The notes beneath the pieces are model-generated. The model made no database searches and was not told where the DNA came from. It saw nothing but the letters and a program-made list of their open reading frames with translations. A stretch of DNA of 64,000 bases, taken from the NCBI GenBank assembly GCA_944320795.1, contig CALUIU010000002.1:1-64000 (forward strand), written 5' to 3'. The translations under genes were made by a program, and so were the position numbers. The stretch is from Candidatus Paraprevotella stercoravium. Its GTDB lineage: Bacteria > Bacteroidota > Bacteroidia > Bacteroidales > Bacteroidaceae. Shown here piece by piece: positions 54,399 through 62,344 of this stretch. Numbering within the stretch: the first letter of the stretch is position 1; each line of letters opens with the position of its first letter.

Positions 54399-55187
54399 TG
54401 TCCCGTTAAAATCGGAACAAATTAATATTAATCAAACAATCCCGGAAAAAAGGAAGAACTGAGTTCATTGACATCATTGAAATCAGTCTTTTCAAACAAC
54501 TCATTAAGACATGTTTTATCCGTAAGAGAAATACTTAGGATTTATAGAACTTCATATGTTTACTGTTCCTATTTCATGGCATGTTAACACAGCAACAAGG
54601 CTATAGCCGGTAATCGCTGTACAAATTTAGATCTAGATTCGGACAGGGTTTTCCGTAGTACTCCAAAACGTCTTAATTCCAATGTACTGGTTAGGCATTT
54701 GAAAAACAGCTCAATCTGCCAACATTTTTATATACTTCAACCAGGTGATTATATCAGAAAATTCTATCACTGAATCGGTAAGTACATTCTTTGGAAATCT
54801 TTTAGGTCGGCTGAAGCAAATGTCGTTTTGGCAATAGGATTTTGCTCCATTCCAAGATGATAACATTTGGTATGATGCACTTCCAACACCACGCCTACAT
54901 TGAGCAAGCTTTCACGATTACTAAGTTGACCAAACATTATACAAAAAGTTCGTTTCAACACGTGAACAAGTCGACATATCGATTGCAATTGTATTTATCC
55001 ATCAAATGACGAAACTTATCTTTATCAAGAAATTCAATCAACAGGAAGAAGACATATTTGTTTTTATTCATATGCGGTCTATCTTATAGACGACAAAGCA
55101 GTAAATTCAAATCGTTACGTCATAAAATGCTTGTAAAAGACTACATTTCAATTATTTCAAAGATCCATTCCCATTTTTAACGGGACA
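54399..55187 (-). mobile_element. Internally deleted IS4-family element with terminal inverted repeats
   Basis: The left end TGTCCCGTTAAAATCGG (54399 on) and the right end, whose complement is TGTCCCGTTAAAAATGGG (55187 back), form matching inverted repeats. Inside, the minus strand keeps two transposase parts: an N-terminal LVHVLKRTFCIMFGQLSNRE ... VHHTKCYHLGMEQNPIAKTTFAS (54988-54800) and a broken C-terminal piece with RFPKNVLTDSVIEF and a WQIELFFK motif (54800-54600). The central DDE core is deleted and frames are broken, so it is inactive. At 789 bases it is about half the expected size. No clear target-site duplication is visible. This covers most of the gene-free stretch 54365-55521; the remainder is AT-rich. 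Confidence 0.82.
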
Positions 55188-55322
55188 ATAGCTAATTTCT
55201 TTTTACAAAAAAAGGACTTGTTTTCATACTCATTTGTATTTTTCAAATTCACATTAATTTAAGTATTCATATCGATACACAATATATTAATACAAACATA
55301 TATAATTTACAGAAAAAAGGAT

Positions 55323-55343
55323 TAGTCCTTTTTAGTCCATTTT
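55323..55343. repeat. Direct repeat copy A flanking the small membrane protein gene
   Basis: TAGTCCTTTTTAGTCCATTTT. Copy B at 56020-56040 differs at one position of 21. Each copy itself contains two AGTCC/GGTCC half-sites about 10 bases apart. Confidence 0.7.
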
Positions 55344-55446
55344 TATTTGACCTTCAAAAAATTGGAACTAATAGATAAACGAAGCAAGTAGAAACAGCAC
55401 AGAACCTATTCACGTTTCAAAAGCGAAAAAATACCTGTAAACATAA

Positions 55447-55475
55447 AGGGGTTGTGCCATTCTGACACAACCCCT
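55447..55475 (-). terminator. Terminator of the small membrane protein gene
   Basis: AGGGGTTGTG (55447-55456) pairs exactly with CACAACCCCT (55466-55475) with flanking ACAT/ATGT extension; on the minus strand TTTATGTTT follows. Confidence 0.8.
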
Positions 55476-55521
55476 ATGTTTCATATATTGCCCGTTAGAA
55501 GCCAATATAACGAGAAAAACC

Positions 55522-55839
55522 TTAAAAGAGAGCAAAAGAAGCCAAAGCTCCAGCTAATAGAATCAAAAGAATCAAACCGATGCAGCTAATACACAAACCG
55601 GCAATAGCCAAACCTTTTGGCTTACGAAAGATACCTATAATAGAGAATATCAGACCGAGAATCCAAATAGTCCATCCTAAAAAAGGAATCCAACTTAAAA
55701 AAAGTCCAATTAACGCAAGCACAAAACCGGCAGTACCCATTCCATTTGATTTCCCTTGCTCTTGTTGCAAAACAATAGTCTGCTGTGGTTGCTGCTGTGG
55801 TTGTGGTTGCACCTGAGTGCCATTTCCTGAATTTTCCAT
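55522..55839 (-). CDS. Small membrane protein, DUF4190-like
   Basis: A protein of 105 residues. A Gln/Pro-rich cytosolic N-terminus (VQPQPQQQPQQTIVLQQEQG) is followed by three hydrophobic stretches (about 36-54, 57-70 and 74-103) with the pattern NGMGTAGFVLALIGLFLSWIP ... GIFRKPKGLAIAGLCIS. That is the DUF4190-type small membrane protein layout, in which the N-terminal tail is usually disordered. Function unknown. Given the proline-rich tail and the GYF_2 proteins two genes away, an interaction is conceivable but unproven. It has its own terminator and lies between two direct repeats. Confidence 0.68.
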   Translation of the reverse strand: MENSGNGTQVQPQPQQQPQQTIVLQQEQGKSNGMGTAGFVLALIGLFLSWIPFLGWTIWILGLIFSIIGIFRKPKGLAIAGLCISCIGLILLILLAGALASFALF

Positions 55840-56019
55840 GTCTTAAAAATTAAATGTTAATAATACAAAATAACTTAATCAATTACATACTTCACTAATT
55901 ATAAAGCACTTAAGAAATTCCATTAGGAGTAAATCCTAATAAAAATCTGTTTCAAAAACCACCATTTTATAGGGCTTATTAATTATATACAAAAATAAAC
56001 ATATTCTTCAAATCTTTAA

Positions 56020-56040
56020 TAGTCCTTTTTGGTCCATTTT
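56020..56040. repeat. Direct repeat copy B, upstream of the small membrane protein gene
   Basis: TAGTCCTTTTTGGTCCATTTT, about 180 bases before the start codon of the small membrane protein gene and the second member of a pair with 55323-55343. Otherwise the 376-base gap 55840-56215 holds only the nqr terminator. Confidence 0.7.
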
Positions 56041-56110
56041 CTGTATATAATCTACACGCTCTTGTAATTACCGTTTGGCTGCAACTTTCATCATACACCA
56101 GCAGAAAAGA

Positions 56111-56155
56111 CAAAAAAGGCAGTTCAGCTAATTTATATCAGCCAAACTGCCTTTT
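56111..56155 (-). terminator. Terminator of the nqr operon
   Basis: AAAAGGCAGTT (56114-56124) pairs with AACTGCCTTTT (56145-56155), with inner AGC/GCT pairing. The minus strand continues with six T. Confidence 0.88.
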
Positions 56156-56215
56156 AATCTATCCGGAACCCATGGTCCCGGGATATATTTCAATGATTCA
56201 AATTATCAGTTGAAA

Positions 56216-57490
56216 TTATCCACCGAAGTTATCGTACATAATGCTTTCCGGTTCAACACCCAGACTGTCGAGCATGCTAACCACAGCTTTTGACATCGGG
56301 CCAGGACCACACATGTAGTATTCGATATCTTCCGGAGCTTCGTGATTCTTCAGGTATGTTTCGTAGATTACCTGATGAACGAATCCCGGAGTATACTTCA
56401 CGCCAGCTGCATCGGCTGCCGGATCCGGACGGTCGAGAGCCAAGTGGAAGCTGAAGTTCGGGAAATCCTTCTCCAACTGCAGGAAGTCTTCCAGATAGAA
56501 TACCTCGTTCAGCGCACGGGCACCGTAGAAGTAACTCATCTTACGATCAGTTGTCTTCAATGTCTTGGTCATATGCATGATCTGAGCACGCAGAGGAGCC
56601 ATACCGGCACCACCACCAATCCACATCATCTCTTTCTTAGAGTTGAAGATTGGGTGGAAATCTCCGTAAGGACCGCTCATAATCACCTTGTCACCCGGTT
56701 TCAGAGTAAAGATGTATGAAGAAGCGATACCCGGCATAACATCCATGAAGCCAGGACCCTGATCTTTCGGCTTGAACGGAGGAGTAGCGATACGTACGGT
56801 CAACATGAAGCGGTCACCCTCAGCCGGATAGTTGGCCATTGAGTAAGCACGGATGGTTTCTTCTGTGTTCTCACACTTCAAACCGAACAGACCGAACTTC
56901 TCCCATGCCGGCAAATATTCCGGACCGATCAGATCCTTATCAATATCCTTGTTATAGTCCATCTTGAACTTAGGAATCTTGATCTGAGCATATGAACCCG
57001 GAATGAAGTCCATGTGAGCACCTTCAGGCAACTGCACAATGAACTCCTTGATAAAGGTTGCCACGTTCTTGTTGCTGATAACGGTACACTCGTATTCCTT
57101 AACACCCATTACAGATTCCGGAACAACGATTTCCATATCGCTCTTCACCTTGCACTGACATCCCAGACGCCAGTTGTCCTTGATCTGCTTACGGGTAAAC
57201 TGACCCTTTTCTGAATCCAGAATCTCACCGCCACCGGCAGGAACCTGACACTTGCACTGACCGCAAGAACCCTTACCACCACAGGCAGAAGGCAAGTAAA
57301 TACCCTGCTCAGCCAAAGCAGACAGCAAGCTGCCGCCCTGAGCTACAGAAACAGTCTTGTCACCATTGATCTTGATGTTTACATTTCCGCTTGGTGACAA
57401 ATATTTCTTTGCTACGAGCAAGATAATCACCAAAAGCAGGATGATCACGAGGAATACTCCAATGCTCGTAAAAATAAAATTCATATCCAT
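56216..57490 (-). CDS. nqrF: Na+-NQR subunit F (NADH dehydrogenase/ferredoxin)
   Basis: Cytosol-facing NADH entry subunit of the sodium-pumping NADH:quinone reductase. An N-terminal membrane anchor (FIFTSIGVFLVIILLLVIILL) is followed by a 2Fe-2S ferredoxin domain with ligands in ACGGKGSCGQCKC (C-x5-C-x2-C) plus a later Cys in WRLGCQC. Next comes the FAD-binding domain (TIRAYSMANYPAEG, residues about 220-230) and the NADH-binding domain (MWIGGGAGMAPLRAQI, YYMCGPGPMSKAV). The 424 residues include all subunit domains. It is the last gene of nqrABCDEF, 18 bases after nqrE, followed by a strong terminator. Confidence 0.96.
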   Translation of the reverse strand: MDMNFIFTSIGVFLVIILLLVIILLVAKKYLSPSGNVNIKINGDKTVSVAQGGSLLSALAEQGIYLPSACGGKGSCGQCKCQVPAGGGEILDSEKGQFTRKQIKDNWRLGCQCKVKSDMEIVVPESVMGVKEYECTVISNKNVATFIKEFIVQLPEGAHMDFIPGSYAQIKIPKFKMDYNKDIDKDLIGPEYLPAWEKFGLFGLKCENTEETIRAYSMANYPAEGDRFMLTVRIATPPFKPKDQGPGFMDVMPGIASSYIFTLKPGDKVIMSGPYGDFHPIFNSKKEMMWIGGGAGMAPLRAQIMHMTKTLKTTDRKMSYFYGARALNEVFYLEDFLQLEKDFPNFSFHLALDRPDPAADAAGVKYTPGFVHQVIYETYLKNHEAPEDIEYYMCGPGPMSKAVVSMLDSLGVEPESIMYDNFGG

Positions 57491-57508
57491 TGTCTATTCC
57501 CTTTCCTA

Positions 57509-58135
57509 TTAAATTTTCAAACCTGAGAAACACATAAATGCCATGGCCATCAAACCTACAGTGATGAAGGTGATACCCAATCCCTGCAACGGCTTCGGAA
57601 CGTTGGTATAAGCCATTTTCTCGCGGATAGCCGCCAAAGAAACGATAGCCAGAGTCCAACCGATACCAGAACCCAATGCGTAAGCCAGAGAATCCCATAC
57701 ATTACCGATAGCCTGAGAGCTGGTAGCCGGATCCATCTGGATTCTCTGCTGCATGAACAGAGAAGCACCCATGATGGCACAGTTTACAGCAATCAACGGA
57801 AGGAAAATACCCAATGCTGAGTAAAGTGACGGAGAGAAACGCTCTACAACCATCTCAACCAGCTGCACAATACCGGCAATCACAGCGATAAACAGGATGA
57901 ATGCCAGATATGTGAGGTCCTGACCCAAGATTCCATCTTCTGCCAGAACTTTAGTCTGCAACAAATAGTCCACCGGAACGGTTACCAGCAACACGAAGGT
58001 TACGGCGATACCCAGTCCGAGTGAAGTCTTTACATTCTTAGATACGGCCAAGTATGAACACATACCCAAGAAGAAAGCGAAAATCATATTGTCCACAAAA
58101 ATTGAACGGACAAACAAGCTTAATAAATGTTCCAT
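57509..58135 (-). CDS. nqrE: Na+-NQR subunit E
   Basis: A polytopic membrane subunit of 208 residues, six helices. It is paralogous to NqrD, with which it forms an inverted-topology pair holding an iron centre between their conserved cysteines. Here these are Cys in [11 protein letters not shown] (near 26) and [11 protein letters not shown] (near 117). Other family features: [11 protein letters not shown] and [26 protein letters not shown] segment [20 protein letters not shown]. Located between nqrD and nqrF as usual. Confidence 0.96.
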   Translation of the reverse strand: MEHLLSLFVRSIFVDNMIFAFFLGMCSYLAVSKNVKTSLGLGIAVTFVLLVTVPVDYLLQTKVLAEDGILGQDLTYLAFILFIAVIAGIVQLVEMVVERFSPSLYSALGIFLPLIAVNCAIMGASLFMQQRIQMDPATSSQAIGNVWDSLAYALGSGIGWTLAIVSLAAIREKMAYTNVPKPLQGLGITFITVGLMAMAFMCFSGLKI

Positions 58136-58163
58136 AATTTTTCTTTTATCCAGTATGTGTTAA

Positions 58164-58799
58164 TTACTTTTTCTTCTTGTCAGGATCGTTGATCGCACGC
58201 TGTGCCCAGATGAAACATCCTAGCAGAATCAGAGCCATAGCCGGCATGGTCATCATACCGTTGTTCATATAACCCATTTCGTAGAATCCGTCAGGAATGA
58301 TCTGGAAACCAAGCAGGCTACCGTTACCCAGGAACTCACGTACAGCACCTACGATAACCAATACCATGGCATAACCCAATCCGTTACCGATACCATCGAG
58401 GAAACTTTCCCAAGGACCGTTCATCATGGCAAATGCCTCCAGACGTCCCATCAGGATACAGTTGGTGATGATCAGACCTACGTATACAGAAAGCTGAACA
58501 CTGACATCATAAGCAAAAGCCTTCAGGATCATACTTACGATAGTTACCAGAGCAGCAACCACTACCAACTGAACGATGATACGGATTCGGTTAGGAATGG
58601 TGTTACGGATCAAAGAAATGATCAGGTTTGAGAAGGCAGTAATCACTGTTACTGAAAGTCCCATCACAATTGCAGGCATCAACTGAGAAGTTACAGCCAA
58701 AGCCGAACAGATACCCAACACCTGTACTGCTACCGGGTTATTGAGGTTGATCGGTGATGAGAATACCTCTCTATTCTCTTTTGAAAATAATTTTCCCAT
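58164..58799 (-). CDS. nqrD: Na+-NQR subunit D
   Basis: The start is set to the ATG at 58799: an in-frame TTG five codons earlier is part of a GGAGGT ribosome-binding site in front of that ATG. The protein has 211 residues and six membrane helices. Conserved features are NREVFSSPINLNNPVAVQVLGICSAL with its Cys near 30 and ITNCILMGRLEAFAM with its Cys near 110, which with NqrE bind the membrane iron centre. It takes part in electron transfer coupled to Na+ movement. Confidence 0.96.
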   Translation of the reverse strand: MGKLFSKENREVFSSPINLNNPVAVQVLGICSALAVTSQLMPAIVMGLSVTVITAFSNLIISLIRNTIPNRIRIIVQLVVVAALVTIVSMILKAFAYDVSVQLSVYVGLIITNCILMGRLEAFAMMNGPWESFLDGIGNGLGYAMVLVIVGAVREFLGNGSLLGFQIIPDGFYEMGYMNNGMMTMPAMALILLGCFIWAQRAINDPDKKKK

Positions 58800-58814
58800 T
58801 TTTTCTACCTCCAA

Positions 58815-59669
58815 TTATTCATTAGTTGTTAAAAAAGTCATGTAACGTGACAAGCACTCGTGAAGCATGTTGTTTACACCATCACAAGTCAAGGTTGCAC
58901 CGGTGATGGCATCGCAACGGCTGTCATCGGTCAGTCCTTCAACAAACTTGCCTTTCTTAGCCACACTGATCAATACAGCGCTCTTGTCGGCATTCAGCAC
59001 CTTCTTGCCCTCGAACTGCTTCTGGAACTTCTCATACTCGGTGATGATGGCACCCAAACCGGCAGTCTCACCCTTGTGAGAGAAGTAAACACCGTAAATC
59101 GTGTTCTTGTCGGCATTTACTGCCACATAACCCCAGATAGCATCCCACAGACCCTTACCGGTCAAAGGCATTACATACTTGGTTTCACCGTTTACATTGC
59201 AAACATAAAGAGGCAGGTTCTCGGCAGTGATAGCCTTGTCTTCTACAGCAAATCCATCCTTATCCTTGCCTGCTCCATCCTTAACCACTTCACCGCTGGA
59301 AGTAATGATCTGGTCTGAAACAATCACTTCGTTATATTTGCTTTCTACATCAGCCTTATCCAGATCGCGGATATTCAGGGCAGCCAAAATCTGGCTTTTC
59401 TTGTCAATACGTACATTGGCCATTGACTGTGGCTCCAATGCCTTAGAAACAAAGGCCAGCAAGAATGCCACGATGATTACTACTACAGAAGCGTAGATAA
59501 TGGTATAGGTATTGCTGCTGGTATTGATACCTTTCTTCTTGGGCTGTCCACCTTCAGTAATCTCTTCGAACTCTGAAGCCGGAGCCTGACATGCGGGACA
59601 TTTGGCCGGAGCTGCATCACCTTCGTGAATGTAGCCGCATACTTTACACTTAAATTTCTTTGTAGCCAT
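58815..59669 (-). CDS. nqrC: Na+-NQR subunit C fused to an N-terminal rubredoxin-like domain
   Basis: A protein of 284 residues. Residues 1-40 are a rubredoxin-like zinc/iron ribbon: FKCKVCGYIHEGDAAPAKCP ... CQAPASEFEEI, with two C-x2-C pairs, nearly the same sequence as the start of the rubrerythrin at 42.4 kb. A short Lys-rich linker leads to normal NqrC: one membrane helix (TIIYASVVVIIVAFLLAFVS) and the periplasmic FMN domain with the flavin-attachment motif DAITGATLTCDGV near 257 (covalent FMN on the second Thr of the S/T-G-A-T-x-T signature). NqrC's N-terminus faces the cytosol, so the added domain would lie near the NADH-oxidising side. Usual NqrC proteins lack it. Start ATG 59669 is solid; the frame is continuous. 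Confidence 0.95.
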   Translation of the reverse strand: MATKKFKCKVCGYIHEGDAAPAKCPACQAPASEFEEITEGGQPKKKGINTSSNTYTIIYASVVVIIVAFLLAFVSKALEPQSMANVRIDKKSQILAALNIRDLDKADVESKYNEVIVSDQIITSSGEVVKDGAGKDKDGFAVEDKAITAENLPLYVCNVNGETKYVMPLTGKGLWDAIWGYVAVNADKNTIYGVYFSHKGETAGLGAIITEYEKFQKQFEGKKVLNADKSAVLISVAKKGKFVEGLTDDSRCDAITGATLTCDGVNNMLHECLSRYMTFLTTNE

Positions 59670-59679
59670 ATTCCTTTAA

Positions 59680-60855
59680 TTATTTTTTAATTGCACGTTT
59701 AGCTCGCTTGTCAATGTTGTTCTGAACAACGATGTAGTCAATCAGCGGAGCAAATACATTCATCAACAAGATGGCAAGCATCATTCCTTCTGGATAACCC
59801 GGATTCAAAACACGGATAATTACTGCCATGGCACCGATCAGGAATCCATAGTAATACTTACCAGTCTCTGTACGGGCTGAAGTTACAGGGTCGGTAGCCA
59901 TAAATACGGCACCGAAGCAGAAACCACCCAGAATGATGTGCTGATACCAAGGCATAGCAGCAACAGCGTTACCTTCCGGACCGAAATTAGAGAAGATCAA
60001 TCCCATTACGGCACCTCCGACAAACACGCTGATCATAGTCTTCCAGCTGGCAACACCGGTCCACAACAGAATGATGGCACCGATACCGATGGCAATCACA
60101 CTGGTTTCACCGATAGAACCCGGAATCAAACCTACGAACTGATCCCACATTGAAGTGGTGATGGCAGCACCTGTTGCAGCCTCTCCCAGAGGAGTAGCCA
60201 TCGTGAAGGCATCCGGCAGATTGTAACCCAAACCGCAAATGCTCTCTGTAGCCACCCAGCAAGTATCACCACTCATCACTGTCGGATAAGCGAAGAACAG
60301 GAATGCACGAGTGATCAAAGCTACGTTGAAGATGTTCATACCGGTACCACCGAAGATCTCCTTTGCGAAGATTACGGCGAAAGCACAAGCAATCGCAATC
60401 ACCCACAGAGGGCAACCTACCGGTACAATCAGAGGAACCAACATACCGGTTACCAGATAACCTTCATGAATTTCCTCATTCTTCCACTGAGCTACGATAA
60501 ACTCGATACCCAAACCTACGATATAAGATACCAGAATCTTAGGCAATACGGCCAGGAAACCATAACCGAACATTTCCCAGAAACCGGTTTCGGCCAGTTT
60601 ACCGGCAGCCAGAGCATTCTGATAACCGATGTTGTACATACCGAACAACAGAGCCGGAATCAAAGCAATCACAACAAACGACATGATACGCTTGCTGTCA
60701 ATAGCGTCGTGTACATTTACTCCACACTTTGAAGTTGTATTGGGCACGAACAGGAATGTTTCGAAGCCATCGAATACAGAACGGAAAGCGTGAAGCTTGC
60801 CTCCCTCTTCAAAGTTCGGCTTTATCTTATCAAGATATTTTCTTAACGCGTTCAT
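59680..60855 (-). CDS. nqrB: Na+-NQR subunit B
   Basis: The main membrane subunit, 391 residues with about ten helices. It carries riboflavin and a covalently bound FMN, and conducts Na+. The FMN site is likely the Thr in AFTMATPLGEAATG near residue 235. Additional matches: RFSGRMSF-like early part LRKYLDKIKPNFEEGGKL, FGTGMNIFNVALITRAFLFFAYP and the helix pair ending FMATDPVTSARTETGKYYYGF. It lies 29 bases after nqrA and 10 bases before nqrC. Confidence 0.96.
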   Translation of the reverse strand: MNALRKYLDKIKPNFEEGGKLHAFRSVFDGFETFLFVPNTTSKCGVNVHDAIDSKRIMSFVVIALIPALLFGMYNIGYQNALAAGKLAETGFWEMFGYGFLAVLPKILVSYIVGLGIEFIVAQWKNEEIHEGYLVTGMLVPLIVPVGCPLWVIAIACAFAVIFAKEIFGGTGMNIFNVALITRAFLFFAYPTVMSGDTCWVATESICGLGYNLPDAFTMATPLGEAATGAAITTSMWDQFVGLIPGSIGETSVIAIGIGAIILLWTGVASWKTMISVFVGGAVMGLIFSNFGPEGNAVAAMPWYQHIILGGFCFGAVFMATDPVTSARTETGKYYYGFLIGAMAVIIRVLNPGYPEGMMLAILLMNVFAPLIDYIVVQNNIDKRAKRAIKK

Positions 60856-60884
60856 TATTATTTACGTATTTGTTAATGTTTAAA

Positions 60885-62234
60885 TTAAGCCATTTCTTTG
60901 CGAAGCATATCCAAACCTTCGCGTACGATGCGCTGCAACTCCAATTTAGAAGAGTCAACAAACTCACACAAAGCGAAGTCCTCAGGAGCAACCTCATAGA
61001 TACCCAATGCTTCCATACGGTCGATATCACCGGTGATGATAGCCTTAACCAAGTGTTCCGGGAAGATATCCATCGGGAATACACGATCGTACTCATTGCT
61101 CATGATCATGTGACGCTCGCCACCTTTCACACGGGCATCCAAAGTATATTCCTTCTTGCCGCACAACCAACTGAAATAAGAACGACTGGTAGAGAACTGG
61201 TCAAAACGAGGCATAATCCAACCCAGCATCTCGTGTACATCATCACCTTCCGGAATCACGTTCACCTCTGTTGAATGAGCACCCAAGAATCCGTTTGCTG
61301 TAGTCTTCTGACCGGTCATCACGTTCCCATCGATAATACGTACAGTCTTGTCTGTAGCAATACGACCGCTAAGCAAAGTAGTCAGCTGCTGACCGACCTT
61401 AACCTGTGCATAAGCCGGAGACTTAACCTCAGAACCAGCCAAAGCGATGGTACGTGTCAGATCCACCTTACCGGTGTTGAACAGACGGCCGATAAAGATT
61501 ACCTCCTCGGCACCGATAGTCCAAACAACCTCTCCTTTGTTAATCGGATCTACATGATTGATCTGAACACCTACATTACCAGCAGGAGCCGGACCGTCGA
61601 ACACGGTTACGGTAACATTCTTAGCCTGAGTCAAAGCTGCATTTTTCTGCTTGCTGCTCACACCAAGATGAGTTTTGGCAATCTTTGACAATGCATCCAG
61701 ACCTGTCTGGAAATCGCTTTCCTGACCAGCCAGTACATACTCAAAATCTGCAGCCAAAGGCATGGAGTTGAATGCAGACACGAAGATAGCCTTTGGAGTA
61801 ACATCTGGAGTAGCCACTACGTCATAAGGACGCTGCTTGAAGAAAGCAAAGAGTCCGGACTCCAACAAGAGTTCCTTAACTGCATTGCCGTCCATAGATG
61901 CCACCTGCTTCTTTCCGAAGTCAACAGCCTGCTGCCCTGCATCAGCTTTTACCTGAACGCTTAACACTTTACGACGTTCGCCACGCTCTACCAATGATAC
62001 GGTTCCGCTCACTGGTGAAACGAACTTCACTGTAGGATGTGCCTTGTCTACAAACAAGGCTTCGCCGGCCTTAACGACATCACCCTCCTTGACTACCACT
62101 TTCGGCTTCATTCCCACGAAGCTGTCCGGAACCAAAGCATAGGTTCCCGGACAAGCTACCTGAAACTTTTCCTTGGCGGCTTTGCCCTTGAGATTGACAT
62201 CAAGACCCTTACGTAATTTAATTACACTTGCCAT
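60885..62234 (-). CDS. nqrA: Na+-NQR subunit A
   Basis: First gene of the operon: 449 residues, cytosolic, near the quinone site. Features: IKLRKGLDVNLKGKA at the N-terminus, the LVDKAHPTVKFVSPVSGTVSLVERGERRKV-type barrel-sandwich domain near 62-95, VWTIGAEEVIFIGRLFNTG and VNVIPEGDDVHEMLGWIMPRFDQ. The whole operon nqrABCDEF is complete and intact; it would be the main sodium-pumping respiratory enzyme, feeding menaquinone. Confidence 0.96.
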   Translation of the reverse strand: MASVIKLRKGLDVNLKGKAAKEKFQVACPGTYALVPDSFVGMKPKVVVKEGDVVKAGEALFVDKAHPTVKFVSPVSGTVSLVERGERRKVLSVQVKADAGQQAVDFGKKQVASMDGNAVKELLLESGLFAFFKQRPYDVVATPDVTPKAIFVSAFNSMPLAADFEYVLAGQESDFQTGLDALSKIAKTHLGVSSKQKNAALTQAKNVTVTVFDGPAPAGNVGVQINHVDPINKGEVVWTIGAEEVIFIGRLFNTGKVDLTRTIALAGSEVKSPAYAQVKVGQQLTTLLSGRIATDKTVRIIDGNVMTGQKTTANGFLGAHSTEVNVIPEGDDVHEMLGWIMPRFDQFSTSRSYFSWLCGKKEYTLDARVKGGERHMIMSNEYDRVFPMDIFPEHLVKAIITGDIDRMEALGIYEVAPEDFALCEFVDSSKLELQRIVREGLDMLRKEMA

Positions 62235-62273
62235 ATATTTGGATTATAAAAAATGGTTTTAATTAAAACGGCG

Positions 62274-62305
62274 CAAATTTACGTAAAATAATAGAAAAAG
62301 AGAAA
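62274..62305 (-). promoter_or_regulatory. Promoter of the nqr operon
   Basis: The minus strand -7 box TAAATTTG (62281-62274) is a full match. TTTC at 62305-62302, with a 20-base spacer, is a three-of-four -33 match. The leader is about 33 bases. Confidence 0.6.
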
Positions 62306-62344
62306 GGTTTCTCCAAATAAAATTGTAATTTCGTCTATCAAAAT

